Assembly: GCF_037023145.1 (NCBI RefSeq)
Contig: NZ_CP146091.1
Location: 1,922,001 to 1,986,000, forward strand
Source of the DNA: Ralstonia sp. RRA
GTDB lineage: Bacteria > Pseudomonadota > Gammaproteobacteria > Burkholderiales > Burkholderiaceae
Length of the DNA: 64,000 nt
Reading direction: 5' to 3'
In this document: one piece after another, positions 44,211-56,771 of the stretch
Layout: each line of letters begins with the position of its first letter
Position numbering within the stretch: the stretch's first letter is position 1
Made by a program: the position numbers and the translations under genes
The notes under the pieces: generated by a model
What the model was told of the DNA's origin: nothing
Databases searched by the model: none
What the model saw: only the letters and a program-made list of their open reading frames with translations

Positions 44211-45125
44211 ATGAACCCTGCCAACGGCGCCCCCGGCGCGTCCAGTTTCGACCCCGGCCTGATCCTGCTGGCCTTCGCACCGGTCTTCCTGCTGACCATC
44301 GGCGCAGAGGCTTGGTACTGGCGCAAACGCGATCCAGCCGTCTACAGCCTCAAGGACACCGTTTCAAACGCCTGCCTCGCACTCATGCACCAGGCATCAG
44401 ACGCGTTCTTCCTGTGGCTGATGATCAAGACGGTCTATTCGTGGACGTACAGCCATGGCCTGCGCGCAGTGCCCGAGACGTGGTGGTCATTCGCCCTGCT
44501 CTTGCTGCTGCAGGACTTTCTCTACTACTTCTTCCACCGCGCCAGCCACCGCGTGCGCTGGATGTGGGCGTCGCACGTGACGCATCACTCGTCGGAGGGC
44601 ATGAATTTCTCGACCGCGTTCCGGCAGAGCCTGACCTATCCGATCTCGGGGATGTGGCTGTTCTGGATTCCACTCGCGTGGATCGGCTTCACGCCCGACT
44701 GGGTGATCCTGGCCGTCGGCCTGAACCTGGCATTCCAGTTCTTTGTGCATACGCGGCTGGGTGCGCTGGATTCGCGCTACGCAGGCTTCTGGCGCTGGCT
44801 GGGGCAGTATGTGAATACGCCGTCCGTGCATCGCGTGCACCACGCCAAAAACCCGCAATACATTGACCGCAACTACGCCGGCGTGCTGACCGTCTGGGAT
44901 CGTATGTTCGGCAGCTTCGTGCCTGAGGAAGAAGCGCCCACCTTCGGCATCACGCGGCAAGTCCACACGCACAACCCGATCACCCTCACCTTTCATGAAT
45001 GGCGCGATATGTGGGCGGACGTGTTTCGCGATCGGGACATCCGCTATCTGTGGAAGCCGCCCGAGTGGCGCAGCCCGCGTTCGGCGGCAACGGCAGAACC
45101 GAGCAGTATCGGCTCACCTTCCTGA
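44211..45125 (+). CDS. Fatty acid hydroxylase/sterol desaturase family protein
   Basis: A 304-residue membrane di-iron protein of the PF04116 type. Histidine motifs visible in order: FFHRASH (His-x3-His), SHVTHHS (His-x2-His-His), and a third cluster SVHRVHHAKNP. Four to five membrane helices surround them. Members hydroxylate or desaturate lipid tails, carotenoids or sterol-like molecules; the substrate here cannot be assigned. The ATG at 44211 was chosen because the helix pattern starts soon after; only a weak GGAG-like sequence lies about 20 bases upstream. It diverges from the crotonase gene and ends at a strong terminator. Confidence 0.87.
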   Translation: MNPANGAPGASSFDPGLILLAFAPVFLLTIGAEAWYWRKRDPAVYSLKDTVSNACLALMHQASDAFFLWLMIKTVYSWTYSHGLRAVPETWWSFALLLLLQDFLYYFFHRASHRVRWMWASHVTHHSSEGMNFSTAFRQSLTYPISGMWLFWIPLAWIGFTPDWVILAVGLNLAFQFFVHTRLGALDSRYAGFWRWLGQYVNTPSVHRVHHAKNPQYIDRNYAGVLTVWDRMFGSFVPEEEAPTFGITRQVHTHNPITLTFHEWRDMWADVFRDRDIRYLWKPPEWRSPRSAATAEPSSIGSPS

Positions 45126-45142
45126 GCACAACGCACCAAAAC

Positions 45143-45171
45143 AAAACGCCCCGAAACCTCGGGGCGTTTTT
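45143..45171. terminator. Bidirectional intrinsic terminator
   Basis: An 11-bp stem (45143-45153 with 45160-45170) flanked by A and T residues lies between the convergent hydroxylase gene and typA. Confidence 0.9.
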
Positions 45172-45191
45172 GTTGGCAGATCGACTGGCGA

Positions 45192-47012
45192 TCAGACCGC
45201 TTCTTCACGCGATGCGCGCTTGCGCTCGTGTTCCTTCAGGTGACGCTTACGCAGACGGATGCTCTTCGGCGTGACTTCCACCAGTTCGTCGTCGGCGATG
45301 AATTCCACCGCGTATTCCAGCGACATCTGGATCGGCGGCACCAGGCGCACGGCTTCGTCGGTACCCGACGCACGCACGTTGGTCAGCTGCTTGCCCTTGA
45401 TCGGGTTGACGACCAGATCGTTGTCACGGCTGTGGATGCCGATGATCATGCCTTCGTACAGTGCGTCGCCAGGCGACACGAACATGCGGCCGCGATCCTG
45501 CAGCTTCCACAGTGCGTAGGCCACGGCAGCGCCGTCGTCCTGCGAGATCAGCACGCCGTTGTGGCGCTCGCCCAGGTCGCCTTCCTTGACCGGGGAGTAG
45601 TCGTCGAAGATGTGGCTGATCAGGCCGGTGCCGCGCGTCAGCGTCAGGAATTCACCCTGGAAGCCGATCAGGCCACGGGCCGGGATACGGTATTCCAGGC
45701 GGGTACGACCCTTGCCGTCCGATGCCATATCGAGCAGTTCGCCCTTGCGGCGGCCCAGCTCTTCCATCACGCCGCCCTGGTGGCCGTCTTCCACGTCCAC
45801 GGTCAGGCGCTCGAACGGCTCGCACTTCACGCCGTCGATTTCCTTGAACACCACGCGCGGGCGCGACACGGCCAGCTCGTAGCCTTCGCGGCGCATGTTT
45901 TCCACCAGAATCGTCAGGTGCAGTTCGCCACGGCCCGACACTTCGAAGATCGTGTCGTCGCCGGTGTCCTTCACGCGCAGCGCCACGTTGGACTTCAGCT
46001 CGCGGTCCAGACGGTCGCGCAGTTGGCGGCTCGTCACGAACTTGCCTTCGCGGCCAGCCAGCGGCGAGGTGTTGACGCAGAAGTTCATCGTCAGCGTCGG
46101 CTCGTCCACCTTCAGCATCGGCAGCGCGTCCTGAGCGTCCGGCGCGCACACCGTGCAGCCGATGCCCAGTTCTTCAATACCGTTGATCAGCACGATGTCG
46201 CCGGCTTCCGCTTCGGGCACGATCTCGCGCTCCAGACCGCGGAACTTCAGCACCTGGTTGACGCGGCCCTTGATCGGCGCGCCTTCCGGACCGAACTTGA
46301 CCACCACATCTTGCAGCGGACGCACACGGCCACGCGTGATGCGGCCCACGCCGATCTTGCCGACGTAGCTGGAGTAGTCCAGCGAGATGATCTGCAGCTG
46401 GAGCGGGCCGTTCGGGTCATCGTCACGCTGCGGCACCTTCTCGAGAATGGTCTCGAACAGCGGCTTCATGTCGCCGCTGCGCACGTCGTCGGTCAGGCCG
46501 GCGTAGCCGTTCAGGCCCGAGGCGTACACGATGGGGAAGTCGAGCTGCTCGTCAGTGGCGCCCAGCTTGTCGAACAGTTCGAAGGTCTCGTTGATCACCC
46601 AGTCCGGACGTGCGCCCGGGCGGTCCACCTTGTTGACCACGACGATCGGCTTCAGGCCCAGGGCCAGCGCCTTGCGCGTCACAAAGCGCGTCTGCGGCAT
46701 CGGGCCCTCTTGGGCATCCACCAGCAGCAGCACGCCGTCGACCATCGACAGCACACGCTCCACTTCACCGCCGAAGTCCGCGTGTCCCGGCGTGTCGACG
46801 ATGTTGATGTGCGTGCCGTTGTACTCAACCGCGCAGTTCTTGGCCAGGATGGTAATGCCGCGCTCTTTTTCGATGTCGTTCGAATCCATCACGCGCTCGG
46901 TGAGCTGCTCGTTCTCGCGGAACGTACCGGCTTGGCGGAGGAGCTGGTCGACCAGCGTGGTTTTGCCGTGGTCAACGTGGGCAATGATGGCGATGTTGCG
47001 AAGCGCGCGCAT
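45192..47012 (-). CDS. typA: Translational GTPase TypA/BipA
   Basis: A 606-residue ribosome-binding GTPase that helps 50S assembly and stress adaptation. The G domain starts [21 protein letters not shown] with switch regions RGITILAKN and [12 protein letters not shown], then [12 protein letters not shown]-like domains II, III and V follow, and the TypA-specific C-terminal domain with RKGELLDM and [18 protein letters not shown]. The ATG at 47012 was chosen; twelve additional in-frame codons upstream lack support. Confidence 0.97.
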   Translation of the reverse strand: MRALRNIAIIAHVDHGKTTLVDQLLRQAGTFRENEQLTERVMDSNDIEKERGITILAKNCAVEYNGTHINIVDTPGHADFGGEVERVLSMVDGVLLLVDAQEGPMPQTRFVTRKALALGLKPIVVVNKVDRPGARPDWVINETFELFDKLGATDEQLDFPIVYASGLNGYAGLTDDVRSGDMKPLFETILEKVPQRDDDPNGPLQLQIISLDYSSYVGKIGVGRITRGRVRPLQDVVVKFGPEGAPIKGRVNQVLKFRGLEREIVPEAEAGDIVLINGIEELGIGCTVCAPDAQDALPMLKVDEPTLTMNFCVNTSPLAGREGKFVTSRQLRDRLDRELKSNVALRVKDTGDDTIFEVSGRGELHLTILVENMRREGYELAVSRPRVVFKEIDGVKCEPFERLTVDVEDGHQGGVMEELGRRKGELLDMASDGKGRTRLEYRIPARGLIGFQGEFLTLTRGTGLISHIFDDYSPVKEGDLGERHNGVLISQDDGAAVAYALWKLQDRGRMFVSPGDALYEGMIIGIHSRDNDLVVNPIKGKQLTNVRASGTDEAVRLVPPIQMSLEYAVEFIADDELVEVTPKSIRLRKRHLKEHERKRASREEAV

Positions 47013-47192
47013 GGGATGTGAACTCGAAAAGACGTGACACGAGCTCAAAAACAGCTCGCGGAATAACCCGACATTCTAGCATGCTGCGATGCGCAAGAGA
47101 TGACACGCTCTGACGAATCTATGAAGGGATGTCACGCAAGCGGCTCATGGATCACGCATTATTTCCAAAACTGGAATCACACATTCAGCACC

Positions 47193-47232
47193 TTGCTGTT
47201 TGCTGCGCGGATTCGTATATTTGTCCGGACAA
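47193..47232 (+). promoter_or_regulatory. Promoter and palindromic operator of the marR-emr operon
   Basis: TTGCTG (47193-47198) and TATATT (47216-47221) are spaced by 17 bp. The perfect 12-bp palindrome TTGTCCGGACAA (47221-47232) overlaps the end of the -10 and the start point. Its position is ideal for repression by the MarR protein encoded 19 bp further on. Confidence 0.7.
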
Positions 47233-47250
47233 TGATTGTGCATACATAAG

Positions 47251-47772
47251 ATGCCGGAACAGACAAGACCCGCCTCCGAAGTTGCTGCTACCGGAACCCT
47301 GTTCCGGGTGGAGGACTACCGCATGTGTGAAAGCGTGGGCTACCTCGTCGGGCGCGCCAAGACGGCGCTGTCCATGGCGATCGAGCAGGAAGTCGCGCAG
47401 ATGGACGTAACGCACTCCCAGGCCAGTTGCCTGGTGCTGCTCGCCAACGGCCGCTGCCAGACGGCAACCGACCTCGGCCGCGAACTGAATACCGATATCG
47501 GCTCGCTCACCCGCATGCTGAGCCGCATGGAAAAGCGCGGCCTGATCGAGCGCGTGCGCAGTGAATCCGACCGCCGCGTCGTACATCTGGAGTTGACCGT
47601 TGCCGGCCGCGAACTGGCCGACCGCATGCCCGCCATCTATACCCATGTGCTGAACCGCTTCTTTGCCGGCTTTTCGCACGCCGACGTCGACACGCTGCGC
47701 GGTCTTCTCAAGCGCATTCTCGACAACGGCGCCGCAACCGAAGGCAACCGTCAGCGCCCCGCTGATCACTGA
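47251..47772 (+). CDS. MarR-family regulator of the efflux operon
   Basis: A 173-residue winged-helix regulator of the MarR/EmrR type. The helix-turn-helix and wing are visible as TATDLGRELNTDIGSLTRMLSRMEKRGLIER, cited by parts, and RSESDRRVVHLELT. Such proteins repress an adjacent operon and are released by phenolic or hydrophobic drugs. The ATG at 47251 was chosen over a TTG at 47236 and an internal ATG at 47323. It is the first gene ahead of a complete tripartite MFS efflux set, which it probably represses together with itself. Confidence 0.92.
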   Translation: MPEQTRPASEVAATGTLFRVEDYRMCESVGYLVGRAKTALSMAIEQEVAQMDVTHSQASCLVLLANGRCQTATDLGRELNTDIGSLTRMLSRMEKRGLIERVRSESDRRVVHLELTVAGRELADRMPAIYTHVLNRFFAGFSHADVDTLRGLLKRILDNGAATEGNRQRPADH

Positions 47773-47837
47773 CACCGCACTGCCCGAATTGCACCAAACG
47801 TTTTCCGCTCTCCCGATCGCCTGACACCTCAAACAAC

Positions 47838-49394
47838 ATGAACGCCTTGAACTCCGCCTCCCAGGCACTTGGCTCCAGCCGCCGCGCGGGCTACCCCCGG
47901 GCGCAATGGCCGGCACGCCTGGGTGTGGCGCTTTCCGCCATTGCGCTGGCCGCACTGGCAGGCTGTGCCAACCTCGGCAACTCGCACAGCACACAGACGC
48001 TGACCCAACCGGGGCAGTTGGCCAGCGCGCAAACGCTGCCCTCGCAGGGTGGCCAGTGGCCGACGATGAACTGGGTCGACCAGTTCAACGATCCGCAACT
48101 GCATGCACTTGTCGACGAGGCGATCAAGGACAACCCCAACCTGCAAGTCGCCTTTGCCCGCGTGCGTGCATCGCGCGCCATGGCTGACGTGGTGCGCGGC
48201 AACCTGTACCCAAGCGTGGGCCTGGATGCGGAGATGACGCGCCAGCGCCTGTCTTCATACGATCTGTTTGAAGGTACGCCGCTGGGCGGCAACTGGTTCA
48301 CTGAATCGAAGATCCAGCTGGGCGTGAGCTACGACCTGGACTTCTGGGGCAAGAACCGCTCCGCACTGGAAGCCGCGCTGTCTGACGACAAGGCAATCGA
48401 GGCCGAAAGCCAGGCCGCCCGGCTGATGCTCTCCACGACCGTGGCCCGCACCTACGCCAAGCTCGCCGCGCTGTATGCGCAGCGCGACGTGGCCCAGCGT
48501 GCCATCGACCAACGCAAGGACTTGACCAACCTCGCAAGCCAGCGCGTGCGTGCTGGTCTGGATACGCAGGTCGAGACCACGCAGGCGCGCGCCAATGTGG
48601 CCGCAGCGCAAACCGAGCTGGAACAAGTCGACGAGCAGATTGCCCTGGCGCGCAACCAGTTGGCCGCGCTGCTCGGCAAGGGCCCGGACCGCGGCCTGTC
48701 GATCACCCGCCCGACACTGCTGGCACAAAGCACGCCCAAGCTGCCGAACAACCTGACCATCGACCTGATCGGCCGCCGCCCGGACCTCGTGGCCGCGCGC
48801 TGGCGTGTCGAGGCCGCATCGAAGGATATTGATGTGGCCAAGGCCGAGTTCCTGCCGGATATCAGCCTGACCGCCTTCCTGGGTGTGGCGTCGATCCTTC
48901 CGGAGAACCTGCTGCTGGGCAATTCGCGCCAGCTCGGCATCGGCCCGGCGCTCAAGCTGCCGATCTTCCAGGGCGGCAAGCTGCGCGCCAATCTGCGCGG
49001 CAAGTACGCCAACTATGACGCGGCCGTCGCCAGCTACAACCAGACGCTGACCGAAGCCCTGCACGACACGGCTGACCAGATCACTGCGCTGCACAGCATC
49101 GATACGCAGATCGCCATCCAGCGCACTGCCCTGACAGAAGCCGAGCGCTCGTACAGCTTGGCCCGCACGCGTTATGGCGCGGGCCTCGGTACGCAGCTCA
49201 CCGTGCTGAATGCCGAGACGACGGTGCTGCAGCAACGCAAGCTCGCCACCGACCTGCAGGCGCGCCGCCTGGATGTGCAGATGGCGCTGATCAAGGCGCT
49301 CGGCGGCGGCTACGCGGCTGAAGAGCTGCCCGGCGCCAAACCTGAACACACGACGACCGGCGAGGCTGCCCAACAAGCCCCGTCGCATAGCTGA
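47838..49394 (+). CDS. Outer-membrane efflux lipoprotein (NodT/OprM-like)
   Basis: A 518-residue outer-membrane channel of a tripartite drug pump. After a positively charged N terminus and a hydrophobic segment, the lipobox LAALAGC marks the lipid-modified Cys near residue 43. The mature part has FNDPQLHALVDEAIKDNPNL, two helical repeats (RVRASRAMAD... and RWRVEAASKDIDVAKAEFLPD, cited in part) and a Gly/Pro-rich end. It precedes emrA by 46 bp and is likely the dedicated exit duct of the EmrAB pump. It differs clearly from the paralogue at 348. Confidence 0.92.
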   Translation: MNALNSASQALGSSRRAGYPRAQWPARLGVALSAIALAALAGCANLGNSHSTQTLTQPGQLASAQTLPSQGGQWPTMNWVDQFNDPQLHALVDEAIKDNPNLQVAFARVRASRAMADVVRGNLYPSVGLDAEMTRQRLSSYDLFEGTPLGGNWFTESKIQLGVSYDLDFWGKNRSALEAALSDDKAIEAESQAARLMLSTTVARTYAKLAALYAQRDVAQRAIDQRKDLTNLASQRVRAGLDTQVETTQARANVAAAQTELEQVDEQIALARNQLAALLGKGPDRGLSITRPTLLAQSTPKLPNNLTIDLIGRRPDLVAARWRVEAASKDIDVAKAEFLPDISLTAFLGVASILPENLLLGNSRQLGIGPALKLPIFQGGKLRANLRGKYANYDAAVASYNQTLTEALHDTADQITALHSIDTQIAIQRTALTEAERSYSLARTRYGAGLGTQLTVLNAETTVLQQRKLATDLQARRLDVQMALIKALGGGYAAEELPGAKPEHTTTGEAAQQAPSHS

Positions 49395-49440
49395 TTTGAA
49401 TTGAACCGACCGTTCCAACGCATTCTTTCGAGCCAACATC

Positions 49441-50721
49441 ATGAGTGACAACAAGCCCCAAGCCGCCCCGTCTGCGGCGCCCGCGCCGGCCGCCCCCGCA
49501 GCAGCGTCCAACGGCAACGGAAAGCGCAAGCGCATGCTCACCACGCTGGCCGCCGCACTGGTGGTTGCCGGCGTCGGTTATGGCCTCTACTGGGGCCTGT
49601 ATGGCCGCTGGTTCGAATCCACCGACGATGCATACGTGCAAGGCAACGTGGTGCAAGTGACGCCGCAGGTGGCTGGCACCGTGGTGGCCATCCGTGCTGA
49701 CGACACGCAGCTCGTCACCGCGGGCCAGCCGCTGATCGAACTGGACCGCGCCGATGCACGCGTCGCGCTGGAACAATCCGAAGCCGCGCTCGCGCAAGCG
49801 GTGCGCCAGGTGCGCACGCTGTACTCGAACACCAGTGCCTATTCGTCTGCACTGGCGCAGCGCCAGTCGGATCTCGCCAAGGCGAAGGACGACCTCGCAC
49901 GCCGCAAGCAGATCGCTGGTACGGGTGCTGTGTCGCAGGAAGAAATCTCGCACGCGCAAACCGCCCTGCAAGCCGCTGAGGCCGCCGTTGAAACCGCCAA
50001 GGAACAACTGCAAGGCAACCGCGTGCTGACCGAGCAGACCACGCTGGAACGCCACCCGAACGTGCTGCAGGCGGCAGCCAAGGTGCGTGAAGCTTATCTG
50101 GCGTACGCACGTACGAGCCTGCCGGCCACGGTAACGGGCTACGTGGCCAAGCGCTCGGTGCAGGTTGGCCAGCGCGTTGCTCCGGGCACGCCGCTGATGG
50201 CGATCGTGCCGCTGGACCAGCTCTGGGTTGACGCCAACTTCAAGGAAGTACAGATGCGCCACATGCGCGTGGGCCAGCCGGTTGAGCTGGAAGCCGACGT
50301 GTACGGCAGCAGCGTGACGTACCACGGCAAGGTGGTCGGCTTCTCGGCGGGTACGGGCTCGGCGTTCTCGCTGCTGCCGGCACAGAACGCCACGGGTAAC
50401 TGGATCAAGGTGGTGCAACGCCTGCCGGTGCGCGTGTCGCTTGACCCGAAGGAGCTGAAGGATCACCCGCTGCGCGTGGGCCTGTCGATGATCGCCAAGG
50501 TCGATATTCATAACGAAGGCGGTCAAAGCCTGGCCTCCACGCCGGCCGCATCGCCGCTGGAAACCAACGTGTACGACCAGGCCGGCAAGGATGCTGACCA
50601 GGTCATCGCCAGCATCATTGCCACCAATGGCGGCCGTGGTGCGGCCAATGCACCTGCCCCTGTCACCGCGCCGGCAGCTGCCTCCACACCGAGCGCATCG
50701 CAACCCGCACCCAAGGTCTAA
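49441..50721 (+). CDS. emrA: EmrA-type membrane fusion protein
   Basis: A 426-residue HlyD-family adaptor. A disordered Ala/Pro-rich N terminus is followed by one membrane helix (about 28-48), then TDDAYVQGNVVQVTPQVAGTV, cited in part, the split lipoyl domain, a long coiled-coil hairpin and RTSLPATVTGYVAKRSVQVGQ. A Pro/Ala-rich tail ends the protein. It links the EmrB transporter in the inner membrane to the outer-membrane lipoprotein. It lies 14 bp before emrB, in the same operon as the MarR gene. Confidence 0.93.
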   Translation: MSDNKPQAAPSAAPAPAAPAAASNGNGKRKRMLTTLAAALVVAGVGYGLYWGLYGRWFESTDDAYVQGNVVQVTPQVAGTVVAIRADDTQLVTAGQPLIELDRADARVALEQSEAALAQAVRQVRTLYSNTSAYSSALAQRQSDLAKAKDDLARRKQIAGTGAVSQEEISHAQTALQAAEAAVETAKEQLQGNRVLTEQTTLERHPNVLQAAAKVREAYLAYARTSLPATVTGYVAKRSVQVGQRVAPGTPLMAIVPLDQLWVDANFKEVQMRHMRVGQPVELEADVYGSSVTYHGKVVGFSAGTGSAFSLLPAQNATGNWIKVVQRLPVRVSLDPKELKDHPLRVGLSMIAKVDIHNEGGQSLASTPAASPLETNVYDQAGKDADQVIASIIATNGGRGAANAPAPVTAPAAASTPSASQPAPKV

Positions 50722-50735
50722 AGAGGGCTTCAAGC

Positions 50736-52292
50736 ATGGCAACTGCCGCGCCCAAGCCGCCGCAACCACTGACCGGCGCCAAACTGGCGATCGGTACAGT
50801 GGCACTGTCGCTGGCTACCTTTATGAACGTGCTGGATTCGTCCATCGCCAACGTGTCGATCCCGGCCATTTCGGGCGACCTGGGCGTGGCGCCGAACCAG
50901 GGCACGTGGGTCATCACCTCGTTTGCGGTGGCCAACGCCATCTCGGTGCCGCTCACGGGTTGGCTGACGCAGCGTTTTGGACAGGTGCGCCTGTTCATCA
51001 CGTCGATCATCTTGTTTGTGCTGTCGTCGTGGGCGTGCGGGCTGGCGCCCAACATGGGCATGCTGATTACCGCACGGATCATCCAGGGCGCAGTGGCCGG
51101 CCCGATGATTCCGCTGTCGCAGGCGCTGCTGCTGTCGACGTATCCACCCGCCAAGAGCTCCATGGCGTTGGCGTTATGGGGCATGACCACGCTCGTTGCG
51201 CCGGTGATGGGGCCCATCCTTGGTGGCTGGATCTCGGACAACATGAGCTGGCCGTGGATCTTCTACATCAACATCCCGGTGGGTATCGGGGCTGCGTATG
51301 CAACTTGGGCCATCTACAAGGATCGTGAATCGCCCACGCGTGCGCTGCCCATCGACAAGATCGGCTTGGCATTGCTTGTGCTCTGGGTCGGCTCGCTGCA
51401 GCTGATGCTGGACCGCGGCAAGGAACTCGACTGGTTCAACTCGACTGAGATCGTTGTGCTGACTGTCGTCGCCATCGTAGGCTTCGCCTTCTTCCTGATC
51501 TGGGAGTTGACCGAAGACCACCCGGTGGTGGATCTGACGCTGTTCAAGGGGCGCAACTTCAGTGCCGGGGTGGTGGCCATCTCGGTGGCGTATGGGCTGT
51601 TCTTCGGCAACCTGGTGATCCTGCCGCTGTGGCTGCAAACCATCGTGGGCTATACCGCGACGGACGCGGGCCTGATCATGGCGCCAGTGGGCATCTTTGC
51701 CATCATCCTCTCGCCTGTCATCGGCAAGAACCTGCCGAAGATGGATGCGCGCTGGGTGGCGACATCGGCGTTCCTGACGTTCGCGCTGGTGTTCTGGATG
51801 CGTTCGCACTTCACCACGCAGATCGATACGTGGACGCTGCTGATCCCGACGCTCATCCAGGGTGCAGCCATGGCGATGTTCTTCATCCCGCTCACGTCGA
51901 TCATCCTGTCGGGCCTGTCACCCGAGCGGATTCCGGCGGCATCGGGCCTGTCGAACTTCGTGCGGATCATGTTCGGTGGCATTGGCGCGTCGATCTCGAC
52001 CACGATCTGGGACAACCGCTCTGCCCTGCACCACGCACAACTGGTCGAGCATGCGAATGCGTACAACCCGGCGTACACGTCGTCGATCAACCAGTACACG
52101 CAGTTGGGCATGCCCAACCTGCAGGCCAATGGCGTGATCGAGCGCACGATCTCGCAGCAGGCCGCAATGCTTGGCGCCAACGATATCTTCTGGATTTCGG
52201 CGGTACTGTTCATCGGGCTGATCGGCTTTATCTGGCTGACCAAGCCGGCGAAATCAGCCGGTGGCGCGGAGGCGGCAGCCGGCGCGCACTGA
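50736..52292 (+). CDS. emrB: EmrB-type multidrug MFS transporter (DHA2)
   Basis: A 518-residue drug:proton antiporter with 14 membrane helices (DHA2 family). Motif D1 appears as FMNVLDSSIANVSIPAI in helix 1. The linker region GWLTQRFGQVRLF is motif A, and motif C (GPILGGWIS) lies in helix 5. A large 14-helix form plus EmrA and an outer-membrane duct constitutes a complete pump for hydrophobic compounds. The operon ends at a very strong bidirectional terminator. Confidence 0.95.
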   Translation: MATAAPKPPQPLTGAKLAIGTVALSLATFMNVLDSSIANVSIPAISGDLGVAPNQGTWVITSFAVANAISVPLTGWLTQRFGQVRLFITSIILFVLSSWACGLAPNMGMLITARIIQGAVAGPMIPLSQALLLSTYPPAKSSMALALWGMTTLVAPVMGPILGGWISDNMSWPWIFYINIPVGIGAAYATWAIYKDRESPTRALPIDKIGLALLVLWVGSLQLMLDRGKELDWFNSTEIVVLTVVAIVGFAFFLIWELTEDHPVVDLTLFKGRNFSAGVVAISVAYGLFFGNLVILPLWLQTIVGYTATDAGLIMAPVGIFAIILSPVIGKNLPKMDARWVATSAFLTFALVFWMRSHFTTQIDTWTLLIPTLIQGAAMAMFFIPLTSIILSGLSPERIPAASGLSNFVRIMFGGIGASISTTIWDNRSALHHAQLVEHANAYNPAYTSSINQYTQLGMPNLQANGVIERTISQQAAMLGANDIFWISAVLFIGLIGFIWLTKPAKSAGGAEAAAGAH

Positions 52293-52310
52293 CGAAAACG
52301 TCGCTCAAAC

Positions 52311-52342
52311 AAAAAAGCCACGCGTTGCTGCGTGGCTTTTTT
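52311..52342. terminator. Bidirectional intrinsic terminator
   Basis: A 13-bp stem (52311-52323 with 52330-52342) including six A residues on the left and six T residues on the right ends emrB (plus) and truB (minus). Confidence 0.92.
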
Positions 52343-52364
52343 GTTATCTGTCGAACAGAACAAC

Positions 52365-53309
52365 TCAGAGGTGAACGAGACGCTCGGGCCTCAAGGCCCC
52401 TTCGCGCCAAACGGCCACGCCGAGCAACGAGGTGGCGACATCACCGCGTACACCGTAGACACGAACCTGCTCAGCGTTCGGCAACGCCAATCGGAGCGCC
52501 AGACGCTGGCCGTGCAGGAAACGGCGGCTGTCTTCGGCATCCAGTTCCACGCGCGGCAGCGTTTGCAGCAGTGCATCAACCGGTGCGAGCAGCGCTGCAC
52601 GGTGCTCCTCCGGCGCGGCTTCCACGGCCTCAAGCGTGACCGCTGCCTCCAACTTCAAGTTGCCGACTTGCGTACGACGCAGCGCAATCAGGTGTGCGCC
52701 GCAGCCCAAAACCTCACCGAGGTCCTCGCCCAGTGTGCGGATGTACGTGCCCTTGCTGCATGCCACGCGCAGCGTAACAGTCGGTGCGGCAGATTCCAGA
52801 TCCGTCGCCAACACATCAATGGAGCGAATCGTCACACGTCGTGCGGCGCGTTCTACCGTTTGCCCAGCACGCGCGTACTCATACAGCGGCTTGCCATCTT
52901 TCTTCAGCGCGGAATGCATCGGCGGCACCTGGTCGATCTCGCCGACAAAGCGCGCAACGGCAGCCTGCAATTGCTCGGGCGTGACCGATACCGGCCGCTC
53001 GCTCAGCACCTCGCCTTCAGCGTCTGCGGTACTCGTCTTGATGCCCAAACGCACAACCGTCTCGTACGTCTTGTCCGCGTCGAGCAAGTCCTGCGAGAAC
53101 TTGGTCGCCTCGCCAAAGCACAGCGGCAGCAGACCGGTGGCCAGCGGATCGAGCGTGCCGGTGTGCCCGGCCTTCTTCGCCCACAGCAGGCGCTTGGTGC
53201 GCATTAGCGCATCGTTGCTCGACCAACCGATCGGCTTGTCCAGCAGCAGCACGCCGTGCACGTCGCGGCGTGGCGGCTTCTGAGGCTTGGGCGCGTGTTG
53301 CTCGGCCAT
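52365..53309 (-). CDS. truB: tRNA pseudouridine-55 synthase TruB
   Basis: A 314-residue enzyme that converts U55 of the tRNA T-loop to pseudouridine. The sequence begins RRDVHGVLLLDKPIGWSSN, with catalytic Asp in AGHTGTLDPLATGLLP, and has DKTYETVVRLG and the CSKGTYIRTLGEDLG motif. A C-terminal PUA-like region (about 250-310) follows. It lies 2 bp after rbfA, so the two are translationally linked. Confidence 0.97.
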   Translation of the reverse strand: MAEQHAPKPQKPPRRDVHGVLLLDKPIGWSSNDALMRTKRLLWAKKAGHTGTLDPLATGLLPLCFGEATKFSQDLLDADKTYETVVRLGIKTSTADAEGEVLSERPVSVTPEQLQAAVARFVGEIDQVPPMHSALKKDGKPLYEYARAGQTVERAARRVTIRSIDVLATDLESAAPTVTLRVACSKGTYIRTLGEDLGEVLGCGAHLIALRRTQVGNLKLEAAVTLEAVEAAPEEHRAALLAPVDALLQTLPRVELDAEDSRRFLHGQRLALRLALPNAEQVRVYGVRGDVATSLLGVAVWREGALRPERLVHL

Positions 53310-53311
53310 CG

Positions 53312-53683
53312 TCAGTCGTCTTTGGCGCGCGTGGCGTTGGCTTCGTCGATCAGGCGAGACATCTCAATCCCGCGCTCGAGCGAGCCGTCAAAGTGGAAGT
53401 GCAGCGTCGGCACGGTGTGGATGTGCAAGCGCTTGAACAGCAGCGAGTGCAGATAGCCGGCCTTCTCGTTCAGGATGGCCGCGGCAACTTCCGCCTCGGC
53501 ACCCAGCACCGTGAAGTAGATCTTGGCGTGTGCGTAGTCCGGCGTGAGCGTCACGGATTGCAGTGTCACCAGCCCCATCGCCGGGTTTTTGATCTCGCGC
53601 TGGATCAGCTCGGCCAGATCGCGCTGGATCTGGTCGGCGATGCGCAGGTTGCGGCCGGCGGCCGATCCCGATTTCTTCGGCAT
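53312..53683 (-). CDS. rbfA: Ribosome-binding factor A
   Basis: A 123-residue KH-type 30S assembly factor needed for 16S rRNA 5'-end processing and cold adaptation. The sequence has [37 protein letters not shown], and the C-terminal [20 protein letters not shown], all typical. The ATG at 53683 was chosen; the longer upstream frame crosses a terminator and was rejected. Confidence 0.96.
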   Translation of the reverse strand: MPKKSGSAAGRNLRIADQIQRDLAELIQREIKNPAMGLVTLQSVTLTPDYAHAKIYFTVLGAEAEVAAAILNEKAGYLHSLLFKRLHIHTVPTLHFHFDGSLERGIEMSRLIDEANATRAKDD

Positions 53684-53727
53684 AGCGTGTTCCCCATACG
53701 GCGCCGTCGGCACGAGCCGGCAGCCCC

Positions 53728-53769
53728 AAAAAGACAAAACGGTGGCGCGGGACGCGCCCGGGCCACCGT
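53728..53769 (-). terminator. Intrinsic terminator between infB and rbfA
   Basis: ACGGTGGC (53739-53746) pairs with GCCACCGT (53762-53769); a GC-rich inner loop may extend the stem. On the minus strand TTTTGTCTTTTT follows. It may partly uncouple rbfA-truB from the upstream operon. Confidence 0.7.
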
Positions 53770-53808
53770 CGCAAAGATGAGCCGGGCACTTAGCACCCGG
53801 CCATCGCA

Positions 53809-56706
<2,898 letters not shown>

Positions 56707-56771
56707 TCAAACCCTTTCGATGCTTGGTTTTAAGTGAGATTGCGAAAAACGATCAACGCTCGGTCGCAACG

